NCBI GenBank assembly: GCA_947652115.1
Contig: OX393572.1
Location: 11,755,600 to 11,819,599 of the forward strand
Length of the DNA: 64,000 nt
Reading direction: 5' to 3'
Origin: Blastomussa wellsi
Taxonomy: Eukaryota > Cnidaria > Anthozoa > Scleractinia > Plerogyridae
The position numbers and the translations under genes were made by a program. This document shows, piece after piece, positions 20,702 through 28,946 of the stretch. Numbering within the stretch: position 1 is the stretch's first letter; every line of letters starts with the position of its first letter. The notes below the pieces were generated by a model. The model did not search any database. It was not told the DNA's origin and was given only the letters and a program-made list of their open reading frames with translations.

Positions 20702-20860
20702 TTGTTGTTATATTATTATGTTACATAAAAAATGAAAATCGTATATAAAAAATAACGTTAAACATTATGTTGAACACTGTGTTGAACACAACGTTGAACA
20801 TTATGTTGAACACTATGTTGAACACTATGTTATATTGAATTAATATACCAATATAGTATA
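20702..20860. promoter_or_regulatory. divergent control region with about 12-bp tandem repeats
   Basis: The gap between the two gene blocks holds six or so imperfect copies of ATGTTGAACACT-like units at about 20760-20835. TATA-rich stretches face both ways (GTATATAAAAAATAA; AATTAATATACCAATATAG). A TAACATAATAATATAA motif lies just upstream of ATG 20701 on the minus strand. Its position makes it the natural bidirectional promoter or a replication/packaging element. Function is inferred. Confidence 0.55.
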
Positions 20861-21496
20861 ATGAAAATACCAAATTTTGATGTTAAAGATGATGTAGCCT
20901 CAAACTTCAGACAACTATACAATTTCATGCCTCATCAATGTTTCCGAATGCTGATTTGTGGTCCAAGTGGTTCAGAAAAAACAAACACACTGATACATAT
21001 GATCTACAATCTACTATATTTTGATAAAATTTATCTCTACGCGAAAAACTTAGAACAGTCTAAGTACCAGAATCTTATGAACGTCTTCCAACCTATCAGT
21101 AATGAAGTTGGTTATGATGTTATTGAAGCAAGTAATGATGATATTATTCCAGTTCAAGAGCTTGATAGTGACTCACAGAAAATTGTTATCTTTGATGATT
21201 TTGTATGTGAGAAGAACCAAAAACCACTGGTTGACTATTTTATACGAGGACGACATAAAAATTGCAGTGTGATTTATCTGAGTCAAAGTTATTATAAGAC
21301 GCCAAAAGACATAAGATTGAACTGTTCACACTTCTCCATTTATGAATTCCCAAGTGCTAATGAGAAGAGTTTAATTTGTCGTGAAAACAGTATTCTAAAA
21401 GAATCATATGAGAAAGCAACGGAAGAACCATACAGCTTCATATACATTGATAAACCAAGAAAATTTACAGCTAAAAATTTCAATGAAAAAATATAA
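20861..21496 (+). CDS. FtsK/HerA (A32-like) genome packaging ATPase, altered Walker A
   Basis: The 211-residue P-loop ATPase has the P-loop at residues 34-41 reading GPSGSEKT. The last glycine of GxxGxGK is replaced by Glu (GAA), reachable from GGA by a single G-to-A change. Walker B is IVIFDDF. The sensor-like end (VIYLSQSYYKTPKDIRLNC) fits Polinton and poxvirus A32-type packaging ATPases. It would drive DNA into preformed capsids. The missing glycine in the phosphate loop should impair ATP binding. Length is as expected and the frame is intact. Confidence 0.88.
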   Translation: MKIPNFDVKDDVASNFRQLYNFMPHQCFRMLICGPSGSEKTNTLIHMIYNLLYFDKIYLYAKNLEQSKYQNLMNVFQPISNEVGYDVIEASNDDIIPVQELDSDSQKIVIFDDFVCEKNQKPLVDYFIRGRHKNCSVIYLSQSYYKTPKDIRLNCSHFSIYEFPSANEKSLICRENSILKESYEKATEEPYSFIYIDKPRKFTAKNFNEKI

Positions 21497-21508
21497 TATA
21501 ATTATATA

Positions 21509-23596
21509 ATGAGTTATTCAAATGGACTTTTACCAACATCAACAACAACAACAATGATGAGTTCACAACGGGGATTGCCTGGTATTGGTTTTAAATTGAC
21601 TGATGATGGAAATTATGATATGAATCAGAAATTGATTAGGAATCTTGAATGCCCTCCAGATGTTGCTAATGATGATAGCTATGATCACTACGTCCAAGAT
21701 CTCAAGTCGGGGGTTAACAAAGAATACCTCAATAGTAAGTTCCTCAAAAAAGACAATGATGGGAATTATTTTGATTTAAATCAATATGCTATTAGAAACA
21801 CAGAACCATATCATGATGGGCTTTTTGGAGATAATGATTTGGTTAGCAAAAAATATGTGGACATTAAAAATAATAGTTTATTACCTCTTGATGGGTCAAA
21901 ACAAATGACTGGTGATCTTAACATGAACAACCAACACATAAACAACATCAGTAGTCCTTCAACAAAGTTACAAGCAGCAAATAAAGCGTATGTTGATTTG
22001 ATCTCATTGTCAGTCCTCGGTGAGAATAAGATGCTTGCAGATCTTGATATGAACAACAAGAATATTATCAATTCACCACAAATCACAACAATAAGTGATA
22101 TATTACACTATAGAAGTCAAAATGTTGTTTTCACTGATGGAAGAAATCCAATGAAAGCTGATTTAAATATGAATGGTAATCACAAAATAATCAATTCAGC
22201 AAATCCAACAAATGATAATGATCTGATCACTAAAAAGTATATGGAAGAGCATGTGGGTCAATCACATGTAACCGCTTCCAACAGATTAAATGCTTTCAAA
22301 TATATTATGGATAATCCTGGTGGACAATTAACTGAAGAAGATGATGTAGAATTTGGAGATATGGTGACTGTGCAATCAAGTCCTCATTCAATAAATAAAA
22401 ATGCTGTTGACACAAAACTACTTTTGGACTCAAATAAAGGATATTATAGTTCGAGAATAGCGGTTAATCTATATGTTTTACCTAATAGTGATTACACAAT
22501 GGCTTTTGAACTTATTTGGACTGATAACAGTATCGATCGTGATACTATATCTATCAATGGTGTTAGTGCTATTGAAACGATTCATAATGTTTTGAAAAAA
22601 GTCTTTAATAATTATGTCAGATTGATTGTTCAGTTCACTAAAACACAAAATATTGGAAACAACTATTTATATATTGATGTTATTATGAAAATGAAAACTG
22701 GGGTGTCATATCCTGCAAAACTTCAGACATACATACTATTTTATGGTGTTAAAGGTATTCAATCAAATGTAGAACCAAGTATTTATGATGCTTTATGGGC
22801 TGTTGGTGATGGTAAGATTGTAATGAATGAAGTTATTGATATGGGTAGTAAAGAAATTATTGGGATAAAAGAAGAAACTGTTGATTCTGGAGCTGTTAAT
22901 TATAAACAACTTGCTGCATACTGTTTGAGTCTTGAAACAAAATTGTATGATTTAATCAATAAAAAACAGAAACAAAGCTATTATGAAGAGTTATTTGATG
23001 ATTGGTTTGATTGTCTTAACCCAAGTATGTTTAATATCAATAAAACAGCAAATGGTGCTGTTGTTAACAAAATAAATTACCGGTTGATTATTAACCCTAC
23101 ACAGGATCTAGATGATTTTGATATGTCTCAAGGTTTTGTGTTAGGAGCGTATCTTGACTTACATAATAATATAGACATAAATAGTGATATGACGTTGATG
23201 GTTACTTTTAAGCATAGGGGAGGTATCCAATATATTCAATTGTATGCGAAAGATGCTAAATCGGATAATCCCGCTTTTATCTATATTTATAAATCTTCAT
23301 TAAAATTTAGAATTGGTAGAAATAACTTTATCAGACCAATATCATCAAATTATGAAAATAAACAAATAATTATTTGGTTTGCAAAAAGAGGTGATCTTTG
23401 GCAGCTTTGTCTATGCGATAACGCTGTTTTCATCAATGAAACATTGAATATAAATGTCAACTTTGAAAGAATCAGATTCATATTCACACAACCTATTCAA
23501 CGTATTGGATTCAGCCCTAATTTTTATGCTGTAAATGACCCTGAATTCCATAAAATATTATTTCTTGAGAAATTGAGAGGAACATATTTTATATAA
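21509..23596 (+). CDS. fibre-like protein with phage-tail-type repeats and C-terminal head
   Basis: The 695-residue protein starts 12 bases after the ATPase stop. Residues 25-255 contain about five repeats of a tail-fibre type unit ending in AxxKxYVD (GDLNMNNQHINN, LADLDMNNKNII, ADLNMNGNHKII). Such repeats form triple-stranded shafts in phage fibres and occur in Polinton fibres. A mid region (about 290-410) is beta-rich. The C-terminus (about 520-695) resembles a lectin/LamG-like jelly-roll head. No signal peptide is seen. Host receptor binding at the vertices is inferred from architecture. Confidence 0.75.
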   Translation: MSYSNGLLPTSTTTTMMSSQRGLPGIGFKLTDDGNYDMNQKLIRNLECPPDVANDDSYDHYVQDLKSGVNKEYLNSKFLKKDNDGNYFDLNQYAIRNTEPYHDGLFGDNDLVSKKYVDIKNNSLLPLDGSKQMTGDLNMNNQHINNISSPSTKLQAANKAYVDLISLSVLGENKMLADLDMNNKNIINSPQITTISDILHYRSQNVVFTDGRNPMKADLNMNGNHKIINSANPTNDNDLITKKYMEEHVGQSHVTASNRLNAFKYIMDNPGGQLTEEDDVEFGDMVTVQSSPHSINKNAVDTKLLLDSNKGYYSSRIAVNLYVLPNSDYTMAFELIWTDNSIDRDTISINGVSAIETIHNVLKKVFNNYVRLIVQFTKTQNIGNNYLYIDVIMKMKTGVSYPAKLQTYILFYGVKGIQSNVEPSIYDALWAVGDGKIVMNEVIDMGSKEIIGIKEETVDSGAVNYKQLAAYCLSLETKLYDLINKKQKQSYYEELFDDWFDCLNPSMFNINKTANGAVVNKINYRLIINPTQDLDDFDMSQGFVLGAYLDLHNNIDINSDMTLMVTFKHRGGIQYIQLYAKDAKSDNPAFIYIYKSSLKFRIGRNNFIRPISSNYENKQIIIWFAKRGDLWQLCLCDNAVFINETLNINVNFERIRFIFTQPIQRIGFSPNFYAVNDPEFHKILFLEKLRGTYFI

Positions 23597-23607
23597 TCAA
23601 ATGATAT

Positions 23608-23733
23608 ATGAAAACTGAAAAGATAAGAATTTGGTTGAAGAAAGTAAAAGACTTCATTCTTTGCTGCAGAAAAACAATGGATGAAGTTGAGGATGTTGTT
23701 GAACAAATAGATGAAAGTATAGATAATATATAA
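23608..23733 (+). CDS. 41-residue charged small ORF
   Basis: Starting at ATG 23608, twelve bases after the fibre stop, the ORF encodes 41 residues. It has a basic, hydrophobic half (IRIWLKKVKDFILCC) and an acidic, helical half (DEVEDVVEQIDESID). It ends one base before the next gene, so all three plus-strand genes are tightly packed. No family is recognised. A peptide with an amphipathic or membrane-associated first half is possible. Confidence 0.45.
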   Translation: MKTEKIRIWLKKVKDFILCCRKTMDEVEDVVEQIDESIDNI

Positions 23734-23734
23734 T

Positions 23735-24229
23735 ATGAAAGATCAACGTAAAAGTCTATTTAACTGGAATCACATATCAAACAAACTGACAGAAGATCAG
23801 ATAAAGGAATTAAAATCATACTACCACACATATCATAAAAAGTGTTGGGTATATAAACAAGCTGTAAAACACTTTAAAAAATGGAAATTGTTGGGGAACT
23901 CACTGTCTATCATCTTTGCTTCTGGAGGTATAGCCTCTTCTTTAGCAACAGGTGGTATTAGTTTGATTGCTATTAGTACGACAGCACTTCTAATTCAAGG
24001 TTGGATGAAGCATAAAGACCTTGATTTGAAAATACAAAATTCAACATATGCTTATCAAAGTTATAATCATCTATTAATTATGATAAAATATGCAATGAAA
24101 TTAGGTGAATTTGACAGAGAATGTTTAATTAATTCAATGAATAATATTGATAGTTATGTTATTGATATTGAACCTATTGTTGATAAATTTTTTATAAAAT
24201 ATGATCAGATATTTTGTCCTGAAGAATAG
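23735..24229 (+). CDS. two-transmembrane protein, SLATT-like layout, function unknown
   Basis: The 164-residue protein has an N-terminal helical region, then two hydrophobic segments at about residues 52-70 and 73-90 (LGNSLSIIFASGG, GISLIAISTTALLIQGW) split by a glycine turn. A long polar helical tail follows. This two-TM plus helix layout resembles SLATT-type membrane proteins, but the likeness is only architectural. The gene is the last rightward gene and overlaps the 3' end of the leftward VLTF3-like gene by about 38 bases, if that gene's full length is used. It could act at the infected-cell membrane. Confidence 0.6.
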   Translation: MKDQRKSLFNWNHISNKLTEDQIKELKSYYHTYHKKCWVYKQAVKHFKKWKLLGNSLSIIFASGGIASSLATGGISLIAISTTALLIQGWMKHKDLDLKIQNSTYAYQSYNHLLIMIKYAMKLGEFDRECLINSMNNIDSYVIDIEPIVDKFFIKYDQIFCPEE

Positions 24230-24987
24230 ATTTAATTTTATCACCAATCAATGATATAATCTTTTCCCAATATTTTTCATAATATTTAAATGTTCTCTTG
24301 GATTTAGTTATTTTTATAGATTCATAAGGAAGCTCAAGCATTATAAATAATTTCATTATGATAAAATTTATGCTTATTATTCTTTTTCTTGATGGATCAA
24401 TTTTAGGAACAATCTTATTAATCTCTGAAAATATTTCTTTAATCTTATTTTTATTTTTAATAGTTAATTGAATATTATTTTTTTTTGGATATCATCCATA
24501 AAATATTATTAACATGATATTTTATACAATATACTGATTTTCTTTTGATTTTAAACATATTTTCATAAAAGTTAAAGTAATCTATTATACCCTTAGTATT
24601 ATGAACTGAACCACAATTTAAACATGTTAAAAAATTATTTAGATTTTGTATATTTTGTTTACTACAACATTTTTCAAATCTCTTTTCATTTGGTTCACTA
24701 CAACATTTTATAACTTCATTTAATATAGGTTTTTCACAAAAAGGACAATAATCTTCTTTTAAATCTCTTAATTCATTATGTAGTATATTATTACAAGTTA
24801 TGACATAAGTAGGAACATCTGATTTTAATATTGGGGCTTTATTGTCAATCACTTTTTTTAAAAAATCCATTTTATTAATTCTTTTTTTTAAAACATTTAG
24901 GTTATAATTACAGTTCATGATTTCATCACCAATTATTAGATCATCATAATATTTATCATAACAACTAAGTCTATCAGTATAATTCAT
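24192..24987 (-). pseudogene. VLTF3-like late transcription factor, split by a frameshift
   Basis: ATG 24987 starts a frame with zinc-binding pairs CPFC (81-84) and CLNCG (122-126), then FKIKRKSVYCIKYHV. It stops after ILWMISKKK at 24475, at a nine-base A-run (24478-24486). The other frame continues with the typical VLTF3 C-terminus: R.RIISINFIIMKL, IKITKSKRT, KYYEKYWEKI, ending at TAA 24192. Together these are the signatures of the poxvirus VLTF3-like family of late transcription factors found in many DNA viruses. One extra A explains the break, either decay or a homopolymer sequencing error. It probably controls the late capsid genes. Confidence 0.8.
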
Positions 24988-25028
24988 CTTATATATTATT
25001 ATATAAGAAAATATATATAGAATATATA

Positions 25029-25342
25029 ATGGAAAAACTGTTGAATATTGGACATGTGAAATTTGTAATAAAGATTATAAATTAAATAGTAAAAAAAATC
25101 ATTTAAATTCACATAAACATATAGATAATGAAATAAAAAAAGATGAATTATGGAAAGATATTTTAGATACATTTATTCGTGATAGAATTTCAAGGACATA
25201 TAAATATAATGATTATCATGGAATAGATGAAAGTGATGATGATATAAGAAATAGATCAATAAATAATGTACAAAGAGAAGTAAGACAATCTTATCTAAGA
25301 TATAATAAGACATTCAATCTTATGTTAGAACAAATAATATAA
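25029..25342 (+). pseudogene. small C2H2 zinc finger protein with out-of-frame ATG
   Basis: A frame open from about 25031 to TAA 25340-25342 encodes about 103 residues. It begins with a C2H2 finger (WTCEICNKDY....H...H) followed by an acidic/polar helical tail. The only nearby ATG (25029) is in a different frame, offset by one base within a run of five A. The gene therefore seems to have lost one base at its start. It follows an AT-rich promoter-like stretch shared with the divergent VLTF3-like gene. A DNA-binding function is inferred from the finger. Confidence 0.55.
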
Positions 25343-25396
25343 ACATTTTCAACAACAGACCTATAAATCCAATACTGAAATTAAATACTTATATAT

Positions 25397-25729
25397 AATA
25401 CTGAAATTTAATACTGGATTTCAGTATTAAATATAATTCAATTTATAATGGACATTATCTATACTTCATATAGATAATATCATTCAATTCCCCAGTTTTA
25501 ACAACAGGACTAATATTCAATACTTAGATTCAATACTTAGATTCAATACTGAAATTTAATACTTATAAATAATACTGAAATTTAATACTGAAAATTCAGT
25601 CAAAAATTATGCTGAAAAATTCAGTCAAAAAATTCAGTCAAAAAATTTGCTGAAAAAATTTGCTGAAAAAATTTGCTGAAATTTCATGTGCTCGTACCAT
25701 GTGCTCGTACCCCCATTTCCTATACTACT
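25397..25729 (-). repeat. Polinton terminal inverted repeat, right
   Basis: The inverted partner of 8936-9268 is the same length (333 bp), with only a few substitutions (for example at the AGAAATTTCAGC block). It ends ...CCTATACTACT and is followed directly by the CTAAAG duplication. The near-identity of the two repeats argues for a fairly recent insertion or for copy correction during replication. Confidence 0.92.
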
Positions 25730-25735
25730 CTAAAG
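25730..25735. repeat. target-site duplication, right (CTAAAG)
   Basis: The second copy of the hexamer lies after the right terminus, followed by GCGAATGCTGTG. The same bases follow the single hexamer in the inverted, uninterrupted copy (about 27750-27758 read on the minus strand). Confidence 0.92.
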
Positions 25736-25768
25736 GCGAATGCTGTGTATCTAGATGTAAGTTTTGTC

Positions 25769-26802
25769 AATTCTCTTTCGAATCTTTCCCTGCGCTGAAC
25801 GATCGAAGAAGAACATAAAAAAATGGAAAGTTGTGAACAGTCTTAAGTGGCAGACGCTCGGGTGGTTGTTCGTATCGATCTTATAATTTTTTCGATATCA
25901 AGTGGTGGAGCGCATCGAGTATTTTAAAATGCAAAACTGAACGAGCGTACCACGACATATAAGGTAACTAGGTTTAAATTGTAGCAGTCAACGTGACACA
26001 ACGACACAACGTGACACAACTGAAAGCAACTCTCGTGTACAAAATTTCTACAGGTAGACGAGATGACGGTATCCCAGCCAAGGGATTGTTTAAAGACCCT
26101 TTATCACTTACCGTGATGCACCACGAACAAACAACCGAATCGTGGACAATGAAACCGCCATTATAGCGAATACTTGATTCGAAAGATTCTGTTTCCATTT
26201 CTTCTTCAAGGTTAGAGGCCATGTTATTCCTTTTGTGCCATCGCAGCTGTAGACAAAGGCTTCAGAGGTCATTTATACGGATTCGTCCCGGTCAGTGCAC
26301 ACATTTCATAATAAACAAAGCGCGGTTTATCACGGTAAGTGATAAAGGAACTTTAAGCAGATATTGAAAAACTTGTTTCAAGAATTAAATAAAGCTTCTA
26401 AGCCGGATACCGCCTAAATGCTCAGGGTTTAAGTCTTGTCATTGCTCTCTAGACTATTTAACACAGTTAACACCCGCATATAAGAACCTAGAATTTAAGA
26501 ACCTGTCAGGCTAAAAATTTCATCATAACCAGGTTAGGCACAAAAAATTGAACAGGTTCTTACTTCAGAAAATGACCTTGAAATTTAAGGCGACTGGAAC
26601 AAATTGCACTTGAAATTGCACAGATCTTGTTAAAAACTTATTTTTCATGGTTATGAAATGTAGAGGTATCAGCGCCCTCCTCAGAGGAAATCAGTGATAC
26701 CAATAATAAGAACCAAATTAAGAACCTAGATAGGCTAAAACTACTGAAATATCATTTTTATAAGAACCTATTTAGCCTAACTTGAAAAATCTCACACAGA
26801 TG
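25769..26802 (-). repeat. duplicated block X, copy next to the Polinton
   Basis: This block is the inverted partner of 30159-31182. On the minus strand it carries a short coding-like exon from ATG 26222 (MASNLEEEMETES, ending in a GTAAGT donor after CIT). In copy A block X follows the endonuclease exon; in copy B it precedes it. The block ends at GATG (26799-26802), beyond which the sequence is unique. Confidence 0.75.
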
Positions 26803-27430
26803 TGTTAGGATCACTGCTGTGCCTTGCGAAATAAACCGAATAAAACGAGCTACAATGTGCAAAGCTGATCAAACTAGGCGAACATAACCCTTGAGTCAAA
26901 ATTGTTCTACACAGTTCCGATAAAAAGTGGTCTTCTACTGACGCATGCATCGTACCATTATAGAGTATTTTCACGCACGTGAAAAGCGGACATATTGGAT
27001 TGCTGAAACAAAAGATGATATTTTCATAACAATAGAGGTTAATTCCCGCAGGATTGTTTTGGGACACCAATATGGCCGCCGTGACGTCATGTGAAAACAC
27101 TCTATTCTGTGACTGACAATCAATCAATCAATAACTTTAGTTATCCACAGGATCCTTATCACTAAAACGTGGTCTTCTAAAGAGCCATGCGCATTAACCT
27201 TAAATATATTACCTAGTAGATAAAAACAAGACTAAAAATTACAAATTATTAGAAGAAAAAACATTAAGTTAAGTTATTACCAGTTTACAATAGCGGAATA
27301 AAAACTATTCAAAGTAGTGGCCTGCTAGCCTCCACTGACAGTCTGTTCCATGTTCTATTTATGGTGAACTATTTGGACAAATAGTAGATTAATCAAATAT
27401 ACATAATTTACTACCCCTACACTGGTCAGC
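26803..27430. other. unique spacer without a supported gene
   Basis: The spacer lies between the two inverted host blocks. I see no conserved ORF, RNA gene or repeat with clear ends. It includes ATGGCCGCC/TGACGTCA-type motifs near 27070 but nothing I can interpret. Confidence 0.4.
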
Positions 27431-27443
27431 TTTAAAGTCAGCG

Positions 27444-28946
27444 TTAGTAATAGCATTTATACCAGTATTTTTGCTTATATTGCCCTGTATAACACCACTT
27501 GTAACCGTACCCGTGATTATCACAAACGTGCCATGGCTGGCAGCAATATTGCCAGCTACTGTCGGTGTAGCACCAGTAGTAATTGTTTCCATGGAGACCG
27601 CATTCGTGGTTAGCACGGCAGGGTTGTCCGGACTTAGAGATGGTGGAGTATCGCCTGGAGCATGCTTTCTCTATTGAGTGGGAAGTGTCTATGTAACAGG
27701 TCATATGACTGTTTCCATTTTGAAACTTACATCTAGATACACAGCATTCGCCTTTAGTTTTCTTCGAGTCCACGTAACACCATCTGCGTTGTCCGTTTTC
27801 ATCGAAAGTGCAGCTTGAATCTATGCAGCGCTCACCGGTATGTGTTACATCTGAGTAATCTGCTGAAAGGGCTGGAACGATGTGGTATTCGTCTATTACT
27901 TGAGCTTGATCGTTCATATCTCTCTCTTTATCTCCTTCCAATACTTTGAGGTATCTTCTGTTCCTTCTTGACACTTTTTTGTCTTTATTTTGTTTTGTTG
28001 CTTCATCTAAGTCTACATGATCCCAGACTTTGATTGATTTGCGAATAATGACATCTGCTTTTTTTAGCACTAAGGCAACTCCTTTTTCTAGGAAAATATT
28101 TATTGCACTCTCTAAGAAATATCTGGGTATTGCCATACTAAGGTCCAGGTTAACAATGAGATAATTATTCCTGCCGAAGTTGTTGGATGCCATCAAGTCA
28201 GAAACATCATCGAACAGTTTTCGTTTCTTTGCGGGGAGATTTGATTGCGGGACCCTGCTTAAATCATGTATTGCATTTGCCACTTTGATTCCCATAGCAG
28301 CCGAAACAAGAGATTGTATTCGCTTAGATTTCTCCGAATCCTCGTTACAGTCATCTGTAAAAATTCTAACGTGTTCATAGCGATCCACTAAAAGATTTTG
28401 GCTCTTCAGTATGTCCTCTAGAGAACTCACATTGACACCTTGAACAATGGATTCTGCCTTATTCTCCCCGATGTAAGCAAACGAAAATCCTCTAGATCCC
28501 TCGTTCGGTGGTTGCGCATCGAAACAGCACGCCGCTGTCCATATATGACTTGGGACGGAAACTCTGTTGTGCTCCCTAATTCTGTCTTCTTCGTCGTCAT
28601 GCACTTCATTTGGAATTCTCGTCCTAGTCGGAACCACTCCGGTAACAAAGTATCGGAAAGCACCTGTAAAAGAACAGTCTTTCACCATTCTCTGCTCTGC
28701 CACTTCCTCCATTCCCTTCCAGGCTTGCTGATTGAAGCACGGGTCTTGTGGAACAGCATTTGTGAGAGTAAACGTTGCAGTGCGGCCGTCGTTGCATTGG
28801 TAGAAGTTTGGGTTGAGGTGACCTCGATCGTAACCAGTGTTTGGGAAGTCTTTGTTAATAGCTTGTTTTCTCTTGTAGACATCTGTTTGCCTTCCAGCTG
28901 TAGCCATACTCTTTTTATCATCCATCGTGCTACTCCCTGGGTCAAG
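27444..28946 (-). CDS. ENDOD1-like endonuclease with Cys-rich C-terminal repeats, exon 2 (copy B), open
   Basis: The exon starts at 28946 after TTTTTAACAG and is open for about 500 codons to TAA 27444. It encodes the NUC1-type nuclease core: DRGH in GYDRGHLNPNF, then LTNAVPQDP..NQQAW with the Mg-binding Asn. A helical middle domain (residues about 170-340) and a C-terminal set of cysteine/aromatic repeats (RWCYVD, MTCYID, YWCYTD, YKWCYTG) follow. The repeats recall small disulphide domains of secreted proteins. It lacks exon 1, because block X replaces the expected upstream sequence at 30161. The exon is intact but has no visible start or signal peptide. It gives the empty Polinton site. Confidence 0.78.
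   Translation of the reverse strand, partial: LDPGSSTMDDKKSMATAGRQTDVYKRKQAINKDFPNTGYDRGHLNPNFYQCNDGRTATFTLTNAVPQDPCFNQQAWKGMEEVAEQRMVKDCSFTGAFRYFVTGVVPTRTRIPNEVHDDEEDRIREHNRVSVPSHIWTAACCFDAQPPNEGSRGFSFAYIGENKAESIVQGVNVSSLEDILKSQNLLVDRYEHVRIFTDDCNEDSEKSKRIQSLVSAAMGIKVANAIHDLSRVPQSNLPAKKRKLFDDVSDLMASNNFGRNNYLIVNLDLSMAIPRYFLESAINIFLEKGVALVLKKADVIIRKSIKVWDHVDLDEATKQNKDKKVSRRNRRYLKVLEGDKERDMNDQAQVIDEYHIVPALSADYSDVTHTGERCIDSSCTFDENGQRRWCYVDSKKTKGECCVSRCKFQNGNSHMTCYIDTSHSIEKACSRRYSTISKSGQPCRANHECGLHGNNYYWCYTDSSWQYCCQPWHVCDNHGYGYKWCYTGQYKQKYWYKCYY

Larger units (their letters stand above)
8936..25729. mobile_element. Polinton/Maverick (adintovirus-like) element, complete but degraded
   Basis: The element is 16,794 bp with 333-bp near-identical terminal inverted repeats and a CTAAAG target duplication. 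It encodes the diagnostic Polinton set: protein-primed PolB, rve integrase with chromodomain, adenain-like protease, FtsK/A32-type packaging ATPase, and capsid and penton proteins. It also has a PLA2 protein, a fibre, a BRO-N/VRR-NUC protein and a VLTF3-like factor. Genes fall in a long leftward block (20701 to 9327) and a rightward block (20861 to 24229), divergent at about 20780. It interrupts endonuclease exon 2, and the inverted host copy keeps the empty site, so the insertion came after the duplication or occurred in one copy only. Several genes carry stops, frameshifts or deletions, so this copy is probably non-autonomous, allowing for possible homopolymer errors. Confidence 0.95.

Noticed and set aside
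20755..20840. CRISPR array
   Set aside because: The repeats are about 12 bp, contiguous and lack spacers, and the DNA is eukaryotic.
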